This document shows, one piece after another, positions 52,764-61,772 of a stretch of 64,000 nucleotides of DNA. Made by a program: the position numbers and the translations under genes. The stretch's first letter is position 1; every line of letters starts with the position of its first letter. The notes under the pieces were generated by a model, which saw only the letters and a program-made list of their open reading frames with translations, was not told where the DNA came from and did no database searches. This DNA is from JAZPYZ01 sp045544455 (GTDB lineage: Bacteria; Bacillota; Clostridia; Oscillospirales; Acutalibacteraceae), in NCBI GenBank assembly GCA_045544455.1, contig JAZPYZ010000019.1:186001-250000 (forward strand), written 5' to 3'.

Positions 52764-54128
52764 ATGACGAGCACTAAAATACCGGACGAGATGTTTTCAT
52801 TTTTATGCGAGGAATTTCGCAAAAATAACCAAATCGATCCGGAACAATTTTCAAAATATGATGTCAAGCGCGGATTGCGCAACGCTGACGGAAGTGGTGT
52901 GCGTGCCGGTTTAACGCGCATTTGCAACGTACACGGATACGTGATCAGCGAAGGCGAAAAGCAACCCGACGAAGGGCGGTTGACCTATCGTGGCTACGAC
53001 GTCAACGATCTGGTGAACGATTGCATTCAAAACGACCGCTTTGGATACGAAGAGATCGTGTGGTTGTTGTTATTTGGACAGTTGCCCACGGCGGAACAGT
53101 TGTCCACCTTCCGCGCGCTGTTATCCGAAAGCCGCAAACTGCCGGACTATTTTGCCGAAGACATGATCATCAAAGCCCCGTCCCCCAACGTCATGAACAA
53201 GTTGCAACGGTCGGTTTTGGCTTTGTATTCGTATGACAAAGATCCCGACGATCTGTCGTTAGAAAACGTGTTGCGGCAATCAATTGAACTGATCGCGCGA
53301 CTGCCGGTGATCATGTCGTATGCCTATCAAGTCAAACGGCATCAATACGATCATCAAAGCATGTTTTTCCATCCGGATAAAGAAGGATTATCGACTTCCG
53401 AATCGATTTTGCACATCATTCGCGACGACAGCAAGTTTACCCACGAGGAAGCCATGCTACTTGATCTGTGCTTGATGCTACATGCCGAACATGGCGGCGG
53501 TAATAACTCCACCTTTACCACGCGTGTATTGTCTTCTTCAGGCACCGATACCTATTCGGCGATTGCTGGTGCGATCGGATCACTGAAAGGTCACCGTCAC
53601 GGTGGCGCCAATATCAAAACCAACCAAATGTTGGAATATATCAAGGCCGGTGTGCATGACTGGTACGACGATGAAGAGATCGCCGCTTTCTTAACCGCGA
53701 TTATGGATAAACGCGCTGGTGACGGTTCGGGTTTGGTATACGGTATGGGACACGCCATCTACACCCGTTCGGATCCACGCGCCGTGATTTTGAAAAAGAA
53801 CGCATACGATTTGGCGGTTAAAAAAGGATTTGGAGACGAGTTCCGTTTGTTGGATGCGGTTGAACGGTTGACGCCGGCGGTATTCAACGCAAGCAAACAT
53901 CAACCGAAAGCCATTTGCGCCAACGTCGACCTGTATTCCGGTTTGGTGTATCGCGCGCTCGAAATTTCGCCCGATCTGTTCACCCCGTTATTCGCGGTAG
54001 CGCGTATGGCCGGTTGGTGTGCGCACCGGATCGAAGAACTGATGACGGGATCACGGATTATCCGACCGGCGTACAAGGCGCTTAGCCACGAACGCCCCTA
54101 TCTTCCGTTGGATCAACGAGATATATAA
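52764..54128 (+). CDS. Citrate synthase
   Basis: 454 residues. Family motifs: LTYRGYDVNDL, HAEHGGGNNSTFTTRVLSSSGTDTYSAIAGAIGSLKGHRHGGAN (catalytic His regions), and GMGHAIYTRSDPRA. It condenses acetyl-CoA with oxaloacetate, here probably for glutamate synthesis in an anaerobe rather than a full TCA cycle. Length and order suit the larger Clostridia group. The ATG at 52764 has AGAGGG upstream; an earlier frame from 52719 lies near the transcript start. It is the only TCA gene seen, so it stands alone. Confidence 0.9.
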   Translation: MTSTKIPDEMFSFLCEEFRKNNQIDPEQFSKYDVKRGLRNADGSGVRAGLTRICNVHGYVISEGEKQPDEGRLTYRGYDVNDLVNDCIQNDRFGYEEIVWLLLFGQLPTAEQLSTFRALLSESRKLPDYFAEDMIIKAPSPNVMNKLQRSVLALYSYDKDPDDLSLENVLRQSIELIARLPVIMSYAYQVKRHQYDHQSMFFHPDKEGLSTSESILHIIRDDSKFTHEEAMLLDLCLMLHAEHGGGNNSTFTTRVLSSSGTDTYSAIAGAIGSLKGHRHGGANIKTNQMLEYIKAGVHDWYDDEEIAAFLTAIMDKRAGDGSGLVYGMGHAIYTRSDPRAVILKKNAYDLAVKKGFGDEFRLLDAVERLTPAVFNASKHQPKAICANVDLYSGLVYRALEISPDLFTPLFAVARMAGWCAHRIEELMTGSRIIRPAYKALSHERPYLPLDQRDI

Positions 54129-54134
54129 ACAACT

Positions 54135-54168
54135 AAAAGAACCGAAGCGTTTTTCGGTTCTTTTTATT
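54135..54168 (+). terminator. Terminator of citrate synthase
   Basis: AAAGAACCGAA, loop GCGTT, TTCGGTTCTTT, then TTATTT. Confidence 0.85.
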
Positions 54169-54180
54169 TGCAAAAAAGCC

Positions 54181-54209
54181 TTGCAGTTATTGTGAAATTC
54201 ATGTATAAT
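54181..54209 (+). promoter_or_regulatory. Sigma-A promoter of the membrane protein gene
   Basis: TTGCAG (54181-54186), 17 bp, TATAAT (54204-54209). Confidence 0.75.
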
Positions 54210-54254
54210 ACCCCATGTATGCAATTACAAACACGGCAAAGGAAGTGCTCTTTC

Positions 54255-55283
54255 ATGGCAAAAAAACACACGGTAAAGCGCGGCAACGCTATGACAGTGA
54301 TTATACTGTGTTTAGCGGCAGCTTTGGCCACCATTCGCGTGGTGTACGCCCCTTCCCTTGCCAAAGATACCGAAAGCGCTTATTGGGCCAATTTGTGGGT
54401 AGCCGCTTTATTGGCGGTGGTCCTGGTCATAACACTGGTGTTGGCACTGTTTCTCAAACCGTATCGCGTTTCTAAAAAGGTATCGATCTGGCCGTTGGCC
54501 ATTACCGCCGGCCTCTTAGGGATCATAATGATCGTTACCGGCGGATACGATGCAGTGATGTGGATTGCACACGGAAAAGCACCGGCTCCAAGCGAAACCA
54601 TCTTGAACATGACCGATGCCATTGTGTTGGTGTTATCTATCCTATCCGGCATAGCATCGGGGATCTATTTTATTCGCCTGATGTTGGTATGGATCGCAGA
54701 AGAACGCTGTTATCGCGGTATTTTTCGCATCGGCGCTTTGATGCCGGTATGTTGGATCTGGTTGCGCATCGTACGGTATGAATTGGCGCACATCGCTTTG
54801 ATCGATATGCAATTTTCCATCCATGATTTTGCTATGTTGGTATGTTCGATGTTGTTTTTGTTCCGCATTGCCTGTTTGTGCACTAACATCGGCAAACGAA
54901 AAACGCCACCCACCCTGTTTTGCACAGCGGCAACCGCCATTTGTGCGTTATCAAGTTCGGCGGTTCGGTTGTGCTTGTATTTGAACGGTGATGCCGAACT
55001 GTATCAAAGCGCCCCACTGGCTAACGGCATCGATTTTTGTATCGGTTTATATGCGTTGGCGTGGGTGTTGTATCTCTGGAACGATGGCTTGTCGTTATAT
55101 AAACAGCGCGCACGGAAAACGGTTCATTTTCTGAAAGAATCAGACAACAAACCGTATCAACCGCCTCATTTTTTCATCGAGCCGAAAACACCCACCTCGA
55201 AAACCGAGGGCGAAACCTTAACGGCCGATGATCTGTTGATGGATATCATTTTGCCGCACAACGACGATTCTCACCATTCGTAA
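54255..55283 (+). CDS. Multi-pass membrane protein of unknown function
   Basis: 342 residues with about eight hydrophobic segments between residues 14 and 285, and a soluble hydrophilic C-terminal tail of about 50 residues ending in Asp/His. I do not recognise the family. The ATG at 54255 follows AAAGGAAG; a longer frame to 54168 lies upstream of the promoter's start. The neighbours, citrate synthase and gap, are each separately transcribed, so context gives no clear function. Confidence 0.6.
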   Translation: MAKKHTVKRGNAMTVIILCLAAALATIRVVYAPSLAKDTESAYWANLWVAALLAVVLVITLVLALFLKPYRVSKKVSIWPLAITAGLLGIIMIVTGGYDAVMWIAHGKAPAPSETILNMTDAIVLVLSILSGIASGIYFIRLMLVWIAEERCYRGIFRIGALMPVCWIWLRIVRYELAHIALIDMQFSIHDFAMLVCSMLFLFRIACLCTNIGKRKTPPTLFCTAATAICALSSSAVRLCLYLNGDAELYQSAPLANGIDFCIGLYALAWVLYLWNDGLSLYKQRARKTVHFLKESDNKPYQPPHFFIEPKTPTSKTEGETLTADDLLMDIILPHNDDSHHS

Positions 55284-55379
55284 GGGTAAATTTATGCCCA
55301 TATCTATTCTTTGGTTGTGGGACAAATTTGTAACAATTCACGAAATATTCTCTCTTTTTTAAATAATTAATAATTATGC

Positions 55380-55408
55380 TTGAAAAACCGTTGAAAAACG
55401 GCTAAAAT
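55380..55408 (+). promoter_or_regulatory. Promoter of gap with an internal palindrome
   Basis: TTGAAA (55380-55385), 17 bp, TAAAAT (55403-55408). The spacer holds CCGTT-GAAA-AACGG (55388-55401), an inverted repeat placed as an operator. Confidence 0.6.
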
Positions 55409-55444
55409 ATATTCAAGATAAATTTTTTATTGGAGGTTGTTCTT

Positions 55445-56464
55445 ATGGCTATCAAAGTTGGTATCAATGGCTTTGGCCGTATCGGCCGTCTGGTGTTCCG
55501 TGCCGCTTGCGCACAACCGGACAAATTCGAAATCGTCGGCATCAATGATCCGTTCATCGATGTGGACTACATGGTGTACATGGTGAAATACGACACCATC
55601 CATGGCAAATTCGACGGTGAAGTGAAAGCCGAAAACGGTAAACTGGTTGTAAACGGCAAAGCGATTTCCGTGTTTGCTGAAAGAGATCCGGCTAACATTC
55701 CGTGGGCGGATTGCGGCGCTCCGTACGTTGTGGAATCCACCGGTGTGTTCTGCACCACCGAAAAAGCTTCGGCCCACCTGAATGCCGGCGCAACGAAAGT
55801 TGTTATCTCGGCTCCGGCGAAGGATAAGGAAACCCCGACCTTCGTTTGCGGCGTTAACCTCGACAAATACACCAAGGACATGAAAGTGGTTTCGAATGCT
55901 TCCTGCACCACCAACTGCTTGGCTCCTTTGGCGAAAGTTATCAACGACAAATTCGGTATCGTGGAAGGCCTCATGACCACGGTTCACTCCACCACCGCTA
56001 CTCAGAAAACCGTTGACGGCCCGTCTGCGAAAGACTGGCGTGGCGGCCGCGCTGCTGCCGGCAACATCATTCCGTCCTCGACGGGTGCTGCGAAAGCCTG
56101 CGCGCTGGTTATCCCGGAAGTTAAAGGCAAACTGACCGGTATGGCGTTCCGTGTTCCGACTCTGGACGTTTCGGTTGTTGACCTGACTGTCCGCACCGAA
56201 AAAGCCACCACGATGGAAGAAATCAACGCGGCTTTGAAAGAAGCTTCGGAAACCTACATGAACGGCATCCTCGGCTACACCGAAGATGCGGTTGTATCCT
56301 CCGACTTCTACACCGATTCCAGAACTTCGATCTACGATGCGACCGCCGGTATCGCCCTGAACTCCAACTTCTTCAAATTGGTGTCCTGGTACGATAACGA
56401 ATGGGGTTACAGCAACAAAGTGCTCAACCTCATCGATCACATGAACACGGTCGACAATCAATAA
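55445..56464 (+). CDS. gap: Glyceraldehyde-3-phosphate dehydrogenase
   Basis: 339 residues. NAD site GINGFGRIGR and the NAD-preferring Asp in GINDP (about 33-36), catalytic Cys 154 in SNASCTTNCLAPL, and the catalytic His segment TTVHSTTATQKTVD. It is the glycolytic type. GGAGGT precedes the ATG at 55445 by about 9 nt. Strong codon bias indicates high expression. Confidence 0.97.
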   Translation: MAIKVGINGFGRIGRLVFRAACAQPDKFEIVGINDPFIDVDYMVYMVKYDTIHGKFDGEVKAENGKLVVNGKAISVFAERDPANIPWADCGAPYVVESTGVFCTTEKASAHLNAGATKVVISAPAKDKETPTFVCGVNLDKYTKDMKVVSNASCTTNCLAPLAKVINDKFGIVEGLMTTVHSTTATQKTVDGPSAKDWRGGRAAAGNIIPSSTGAAKACALVIPEVKGKLTGMAFRVPTLDVSVVDLTVRTEKATTMEEINAALKEASETYMNGILGYTEDAVVSSDFYTDSRTSIYDATAGIALNSNFFKLVSWYDNEWGYSNKVLNLIDHMNTVDNQ

Positions 56465-56483
56465 TCGATTGTAAAACAACCCC

Positions 56484-56523
56484 AAACAACCGCAAAACCG
56501 AAGTTTTGCGGTTGTTTTTTTGT
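56484..56523 (+). terminator. Terminator of gap
   Basis: AACAACCGCAAAAC, loop CGAA, GTTTTGCGGTTGTT, then a T-run. Confidence 0.9.
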
Positions 56524-56531
56524 GTTACACC

Positions 56532-56560
56532 TTGAACAAACCGTCGTTTTCGTATATACT
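56532..56560 (+). promoter_or_regulatory. Sigma-A promoter of the carboxypeptidase gene
   Basis: TTGAAC (56532-56537), 17 bp, TATACT (56555-56560). Confidence 0.7.
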
Positions 56561-56607
56561 ATGCATATTACGACTGTTATTCACGTTATCACGAAAGAGG
56601 ATCTTAT

Positions 56608-57651
56608 ATGAAACCGACTCGTCGTTCGGCGCGGAGCAAACGCGCCAATATGTTTCTCGGTAGCATGGCTACCTTGTTGGTCATCGCACTCGTTTTGTTT
56701 GGGGTATTGATCAAAGCGGTTGTGGAAATCGCCAAAGATCTGTCCATCCCCTCCTCGCCCGAAACCGGCATCTCCACCGATGCCGATGGCGGCAGTTCGA
56801 CCACGTTGGGCGATGATCAAAACACAACAACGACGACTACCACCGAATCGTATATCTCGATCACTACGCCGCTTTCCTGCACGGGCGCGGTGTTGTACGA
56901 CGTCAACACCGACACCACCTTGTACGCACGGCAAGCAGACGCGCGGTGTTATCCGGCCAGTTTGACCAAACTACTCACCGCGATGACCGCGCTCAAACAT
57001 TGCGATGCCTCGCAAAGTTTTACCGTCGGTAGCGAATTGAGTTTGTTGCAACCCAACTCCAGCACCGCCGGGTTGAAAGCCGGCAACGAATTGACCTTGA
57101 CCATGTTGGTCGACGCCATGCTGGTTCCATCTGGCAACGATGCGGCATATACCGTGGCCGTAGGCGTAGCGCGTCACCTGTTTGGCGGTGCGCTTTCCAA
57201 TGAAGAGGCGGTCGCAAAATTCGCCAAACTGATGAACGAAACAGCCAAAGAGATCGGCGCAAAAAACAGCCACTTTGTCACGCCAGACGGGTATTATCAA
57301 AGCGAACATTACTCTACGCCAAATGATCTGTTGTTGATCACCAAAGCAGCACTCGACGTACCTGTGATACGCGAATCGGTTGCCAAACCGACGGCACGGT
57401 GTGTCATGTTATCCGGCCAAGATATCACCTGGCAAAACACCAATCCATTGATCAATCAAGACAACGATCAATACATGGCTGAAGCTATCGGCGTAAAATC
57501 CGGCTACACCTTTGAGGGTGGCTACTGCGCATCGGTCGCGGCAGTCGACGGTGATAAAACCGTTATCGGCATTGTGGTTAATGCCCCCACCAGTACCGAT
57601 CGATGGGTGGATGCCGCCGTCTTACTTGAGCAGGGATTACAAGCAAAATAA
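56608..57651 (+). CDS. D-alanyl-D-alanine carboxypeptidase (PBP5/DacF type)
   Basis: 347 residues. A basic N-terminus and one membrane segment (about 18-38), a Thr-rich linker (66-85), then the serine peptidase S11 domain: SxxK as S118-L-T-K121, SGN at 175-177, and K-S-G near 300. It trims D-Ala from stem peptides outside the membrane. There is no C-terminal amphipathic anchor domain as in PBP5; the N-terminal span is the anchor. AAAGAGG precedes the ATG. Confidence 0.92.
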   Translation: MKPTRRSARSKRANMFLGSMATLLVIALVLFGVLIKAVVEIAKDLSIPSSPETGISTDADGGSSTTLGDDQNTTTTTTTESYISITTPLSCTGAVLYDVNTDTTLYARQADARCYPASLTKLLTAMTALKHCDASQSFTVGSELSLLQPNSSTAGLKAGNELTLTMLVDAMLVPSGNDAAYTVAVGVARHLFGGALSNEEAVAKFAKLMNETAKEIGAKNSHFVTPDGYYQSEHYSTPNDLLLITKAALDVPVIRESVAKPTARCVMLSGQDITWQNTNPLINQDNDQYMAEAIGVKSGYTFEGGYCASVAAVDGDKTVIGIVVNAPTSTDRWVDAAVLLEQGLQAK

Positions 57652-57661
57652 ACCAGTTGTT

Positions 57662-57693
57662 AAACGGCTACTTCGGTAGCCGTTTTTTTGTCA
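57662..57693 (+). terminator. Terminator of the carboxypeptidase gene
   Basis: AAACGGCTAC, loop TTCG, GTAGCCGTTT, then TTTTG. Confidence 0.9.
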
Positions 57694-57748
57694 TCTTTTG
57701 ACAGGTGTACGCATAGTCTTGTATCATTCCAGAAAAGGTGTGATGAAG

Positions 57749-58465
57749 ATGAACGAACCCTCGCCCACCCCTAAAACCATCGAAGCATACATCGAAGAAT
57801 TACGGCGATTTCAGGCGGCCGCTACCCCCGCCGCGCAATCAAAGCCCGAACCGGCGTTACGGCCACAACCAACGCCCCGACCGGAACCGATGCCTCTGCC
57901 GGAACCGCCACCTGCGCCAACACCACCCCCTGCGCCGAATCCTCTTCCGCAACCGCAACCGATGGCGCCAACGCCGATGCCACCCATCCCGCCGGCGCAA
58001 CCGGGTGAACCTGTGTATATTCCGGCAAACGAATTCCGCCGTGAACAATGGAACCCGACGCCCGAAGAAACCGGCACCGGCTTTTTACAGATACGCGTGA
58101 CCTCCGGCCGGAACGCCATCCCGATTGCCGGCGCACGCGTGATCGTATCGCGGCCGGACGAATACGCCAACCCGAATCGTTTGGTAATGGTATCGGATAT
58201 CGACGGTATGACGCCGTTTGTATCGCTACCCACCGTGGATAAAGCGTTATCGCAAGTGCCCGGTAACATTCGTCCGTTTTCCACCTACGATATTCGCACC
58301 GAAGCACCGCAACAACTTACGGTGGTAAATCTACACGTACCGATCTTCGACGAAATCTCGTCGATCCAGCGTGTTGATATGGTCGGTCCGGAAGAAAACT
58401 ATTCCGGTGACGGGATTGTTGTCTTTGATGACACCAATATGCCGCGTATCAACGGGCAACCGTAA
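57749..58465 (+). CDS. Pro-rich protein with a carboxypeptidase-regulatory-like beta domain
   Basis: 238 residues. The first 25 residues are hydrophilic, then a long Pro-rich region (about 28-95, many PxP and PQP repeats), and a compact C-terminal domain (about 100-238) whose IRVTSGRNAIPIAGARVIVSRPDE and VMVSDIDGMTPFVSLP resemble a Ig-like/carboxypeptidase-regulatory beta domain. No signal peptide is seen. The ATG at 57749 is 8 nt after AAAAGGTG; the ATG at 57743 has poorer spacing. It starts a group of three genes before spoVB, so it may serve spore or wall structure. The function is not known. Confidence 0.65.
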   Translation: MNEPSPTPKTIEAYIEELRRFQAAATPAAQSKPEPALRPQPTPRPEPMPLPEPPPAPTPPPAPNPLPQPQPMAPTPMPPIPPAQPGEPVYIPANEFRREQWNPTPEETGTGFLQIRVTSGRNAIPIAGARVIVSRPDEYANPNRLVMVSDIDGMTPFVSLPTVDKALSQVPGNIRPFSTYDIRTEAPQQLTVVNLHVPIFDEISSIQRVDMVGPEENYSGDGIVVFDDTNMPRINGQP

Positions 58466-58478
58466 AGGAGGGCACACG

Positions 58479-59891
58479 ATGGAAGGAACACCGTTTATAC
58501 CGGAATTTATACGGGTACATCTCGGCGTACCGAGTGACACTACGGTACAAAACGTTACGGTTTCGTTTCCGGATTATATTAAAAACGTCGCATCCGGCGA
58601 AATCTATCCCACCTGGCCGGAAAGTGCCATCCGCGCCAATATCTACGCGCAGATTTCGTATGCGCTGAACCGCTACTACACCGAATGGTATCCCAGTCAA
58701 GGGTACGATTTCGATATTACCAGTACCACACAATATGATCAATCCTTTGCGCAAGGACGGGAGATTTTCGAAAACATCAGCCAGATCGTCGACGATATTT
58801 TCAACAATTATCTGGTACGTGCCAATAACGTCGAGCCGTTGTTTGCGCAATACTGTAACGGAACCACGACCACCTGCGAAGGCCTGTCTCAGTGGGGCAC
58901 GGTGGATCTCGCCAACGACGGACTGGGCGCTTTTGATATTTTGACCTACTACTACGGATCGGACATCAACCTGGTAACCGATGCTCCGATCCGCGCACCG
59001 TTTGCCTCCTATCCGGGATTCTCGTTGCGGTTAGGCGATGCCGGCGACGCTGTACGCGCCAAACAAATTCAACTCAACCGCATCTCCACCAATTATCCGT
59101 CTATCCCCAAAATATCGCCGGTAGACGGCGTATTCGGGCCTGAAACCGAAGATGCGGTGCGCACGTTTCAACGAATTTTCGGCTTAACCGAAGATGGCAT
59201 TATCGGCAAAGCCACCTGGTACCGTATCGCCTATTTATATACCAGTGTGAAACGGTTATCCGAACTGGATTCGGAAGGCTTAGCGCTCGAAGACGTCGCA
59301 CAACAGTTCCCGTCGGTGTTACAACTCGGCGATACCGGATTACCGGTACGCGTCATTCAATATTACCTTGGTGTCATCGGCCAATTCTACGAAACCGTAC
59401 CGCCGGACGTGCGCGTAACCGGCACCTTTGACGAAACAACACGCCAAGCGGTATTGGCGGTACAACGCACCTTCGGACTGCCGGAAGACGGTATCGTCGG
59501 CCGCCAAACGTGGGAACAACTCTACCGCGCATATAAAGGGATTCTCGACTCGTCCGGCCCGTTTTTAGGCGGCGTGGCCCTCTTCCCCGGCAACACACTT
59601 CGCGTGGGTTCTCAAGGTGAAGACGTGCGGTTGTTGCAAGAATATCTGTTATACATTTCGCAAACGCTCGGTAACATACCGCCGGTAGACGTGACCGGCG
59701 TGTTCGGTAACCAAACCGATGCGGCGGTACGTGCGATTCAAGAAGCGTACGGCCTAGAGGCGACCGGTATCGTCGGCGCTGCCACGTGGGAGATCATCGC
59801 CAGCCTGTATAGCGACCTGACCAGCGGCAATGAAAAGCAACCCGGACAATATCCGGGATACCCGTTAGAGCAGGAGGCGAACGAACCATGA
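58479..59891 (+). CDS. SpoIID-like protein with three peptidoglycan-binding domains
   Basis: 470 residues. The N-terminal 190 residues recall SpoIID: AIRANIYAQISYALNRYYTEWYPS, then FAQYCNGTTTTCEGLSQWGTVDLA near 120-145 in place of the usual GHGVGMSQ(Y/W)GA. The catalytic Glu expected in SpoIID's EMP/EAL segment is not apparent, so activity is doubtful. Three PG_binding_1 domains follow (about 205-275, 305-380 and 395-465), each with LRxGDxGxxVRxxQ-type openings and a DGxxGxxTW end. AAAGGAGGG precedes the ATG at 58479. It lacks a signal peptide, as some spore coat and cortex proteins do. Confidence 0.75.
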   Translation: MEGTPFIPEFIRVHLGVPSDTTVQNVTVSFPDYIKNVASGEIYPTWPESAIRANIYAQISYALNRYYTEWYPSQGYDFDITSTTQYDQSFAQGREIFENISQIVDDIFNNYLVRANNVEPLFAQYCNGTTTTCEGLSQWGTVDLANDGLGAFDILTYYYGSDINLVTDAPIRAPFASYPGFSLRLGDAGDAVRAKQIQLNRISTNYPSIPKISPVDGVFGPETEDAVRTFQRIFGLTEDGIIGKATWYRIAYLYTSVKRLSELDSEGLALEDVAQQFPSVLQLGDTGLPVRVIQYYLGVIGQFYETVPPDVRVTGTFDETTRQAVLAVQRTFGLPEDGIVGRQTWEQLYRAYKGILDSSGPFLGGVALFPGNTLRVGSQGEDVRLLQEYLLYISQTLGNIPPVDVTGVFGNQTDAAVRAIQEAYGLEATGIVGAATWEIIASLYSDLTSGNEKQPGQYPGYPLEQEANEP

Positions 59892-60190
59892 CGACTAACG
59901 AACAACTGTTGGAACAACGGCTTCGTCGTTGTTCGGCCAATCCGCGCGATAACGATATCCGGCTCGACCGTTCGTTATACGTACGCGAACTGCAATCCTA
60001 TCTGCGCGCTTTGGAACCGGACGAAGCGTTTCTCGTGATACCGGATGGGATTTTCGGGCCCGAAACCGACACGGCGGTCAGGCGGTTTCAAAACACGGTC
60101 AATTTGAGCGAAACCGGTATCGTGGATGTTGTTACATGGACGCAAATCGTCGAAGCATACAGAGGGATCAGCGATCCCGTCTGGGAGTGA
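59888..60190 (+). CDS. Small protein with a single peptidoglycan-binding domain
   Basis: 100 residues. After 25 hydrophilic residues one PG_binding_1 domain (about 28-98; DGIFGPETDTAVRRFQ, GIVDVVTW) closely matches a domain of the gene before. Its ATG overlaps that stop (ATGA), so the two are coupled. It reads like a free domain split from or added to the larger protein; a frameshift is unlikely because the start and overlap are clean. Confidence 0.75.
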   Translation: MTTNEQLLEQRLRRCSANPRDNDIRLDRSLYVRELQSYLRALEPDEAFLVIPDGIFGPETDTAVRRFQNTVNLSETGIVDVVTWTQIVEAYRGISDPVWE

Positions 60191-60194
60191 TACT

Positions 60195-61733
60195 GTGAAA
60201 CGAACGTTAATTAAAAACGCGGCGATTTTAACCGCCACCTCCTTAATTTTGCGCACCATCGGCATCTTTTTTCGTATCTATATGTCGAGTGCGGTCGGTG
60301 CCGAAGGGATGGGCCTATACCAACTGATCTTTTCGATCTACGTATTGGCGGCCACCTTTGCATCGTCGGGTATCAGTACCGCCGTGACGCGGATGGTAGC
60401 AGACGAACTCGTCTGCGGTACTAAAAAATCGGTGTTACAAGTGGTGCGCCGATCGATCTTGGTAAGTGTGATTCTCGGCGTGATATCGGCCGGCATCGTG
60501 TTTTTGGCTGCCGAGCCGATCGGGACGTGGTGGATCAAAGACACGCGCGCGATACCGGCACTGAAAGTGTTAACGGTAGGGTTACCGTTTATGGGTATTT
60601 CTTCGTGTGTTCGCGGATATTTTATTGCGCGCGAAAAAGCCGGCGTGTCTGCCGGTGCGCAACTGCTCGAACAGGTGGTACGCATTGCGGTAACGGTTAT
60701 ACTGCTTGAACAATGGTCGTCCGGTAACGTCGGCATGGCTTGCGTTGCCGTAATCATCGGTGATACCATAGCGGAGATCGCCTCTTGTCTTTACCTCGAA
60801 ATACGATTTTGGTGGGATAAACGCCGGTTGCCGATAGCCGCCTCAAACACCTGTGCACCACGCAAGGGCGTGTTGCGGCGGCTTGCGGAAATCGCCGGTC
60901 CCATCACGGCCGGTCGGTATCTTAACACCGTTTTGCGTACCATCGAAAACATATTGGTTCCGGCGTGTTTAACCACATATTTGGCCTCGTCGGCCGATAG
61001 CCTTTCACAGTTCGGGATGCTCAAAGGCATGGTGATGCCGCTGCTCTTCTTCCCGGCCTCGTTCCTTAACGCTATCACCACGTTGCTGATTCCCGAAATG
61101 TCGCGCGCCAACACCTTGCAACAACACCAAACCATCGAACGGGCAGTCACGCGATCGTTACAAACGACTTTACTCAGTTCGATTTTGATCAGCGGTTTAT
61201 TCACCCTATTTGCCGACGAGATCGGCATGTGGGTATATCACGAAGAACAAGTCGGTTTTTTGTTAAAAGTGCTCGCGCCGTTGATGCCGATCATGTATCT
61301 GGAAAGCATCGTAGATGGCATTTTAAAAGGATTGAACCAACAGGTCAGTTCGCTCAAATACAGCGTGTGGGATTCGGTGATTCGTATCGGGTTGATTTGG
61401 TGGTTGGTGCCGCGGTGCGGTATGGGCGGTTTTCTGTTCATCATGGTGGTCAGCAACTACCTGACCTGTGGATTGAACTTGCATCGATTACTGACCGTGA
61501 CCGGCGTATCGATGCGGTGGGCAAACTGGATCGCCAAACCGTTGTTAGCCATCGCCGCCATCGGTGCGACCGCCGCTTGGCTACGTAAACTGCCGGCACT
61601 CGCCGCCTTGCCGGAGGTGGTATCGGTGGGATTGTTGGGCCTGATGATCGTAGCCGGATATCTTGTGTTAATGCCGGCGCTCGGTTGTGTGCGGCGCGGC
61701 GATTTCCCCTTGCGAAAACGCGTTCCATCCTAA
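60195..61733 (+). CDS. spoVB: Stage V sporulation protein B-like lipid/polysaccharide flippase
   Basis: 512 residues, about 12-14 membrane spans of the MOP/MATE (PST) superfamily. The start ILTATSLILRTIGIFFRIYMSSAVGAEGMGLYQLIFSIY is characteristic of SpoVB, which exports lipid-linked precursors for the spore cortex. The GTG start at 60195 is 4 nt after GGGAGTGA; the frame upstream to 60126 overlaps the previous gene. The preceding peptidoglycan-binding genes are within 4 bp, arguing for one transcript. Confidence 0.87.
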   Translation: MKRTLIKNAAILTATSLILRTIGIFFRIYMSSAVGAEGMGLYQLIFSIYVLAATFASSGISTAVTRMVADELVCGTKKSVLQVVRRSILVSVILGVISAGIVFLAAEPIGTWWIKDTRAIPALKVLTVGLPFMGISSCVRGYFIAREKAGVSAGAQLLEQVVRIAVTVILLEQWSSGNVGMACVAVIIGDTIAEIASCLYLEIRFWWDKRRLPIAASNTCAPRKGVLRRLAEIAGPITAGRYLNTVLRTIENILVPACLTTYLASSADSLSQFGMLKGMVMPLLFFPASFLNAITTLLIPEMSRANTLQQHQTIERAVTRSLQTTLLSSILISGLFTLFADEIGMWVYHEEQVGFLLKVLAPLMPIMYLESIVDGILKGLNQQVSSLKYSVWDSVIRIGLIWWLVPRCGMGGFLFIMVVSNYLTCGLNLHRLLTVTGVSMRWANWIAKPLLAIAAIGATAAWLRKLPALAALPEVVSVGLLGLMIVAGYLVLMPALGCVRRGDFPLRKRVPS

Positions 61734-61772
61734 TAAAAAAAGGCGAGAGTCTATTGACTCTCGCCTTTTTGG
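61734..61772. terminator. Bidirectional terminator after spoVB
   Basis: AAAAAGGCGAGAGTC and GACTCTCGCCTTTTT form a 15-bp stem shared with the converging GNAT gene. Confidence 0.9.

Noticed and set aside
55427..56485. 352-residue open frame antisense to gap
   Set aside because: Mirror of a highly biased gene; no start signals and no recognisable domain.
57771..58050. Pro-rich DNA of 57.8-58.05 kb as a tandem repeat array
   Set aside because: The repeats are irregular codon-level Pro/Gln/Glu stretches within a gene, not a CRISPR or uniform array.
59888..60190. Frameshifted fourth domain of the preceding peptidoglycan-binding gene
   Set aside because: The upstream gene ends in a Pro/Glu tail and stop, and the small gene has a clean overlapping ATG, so two separate genes are more likely.
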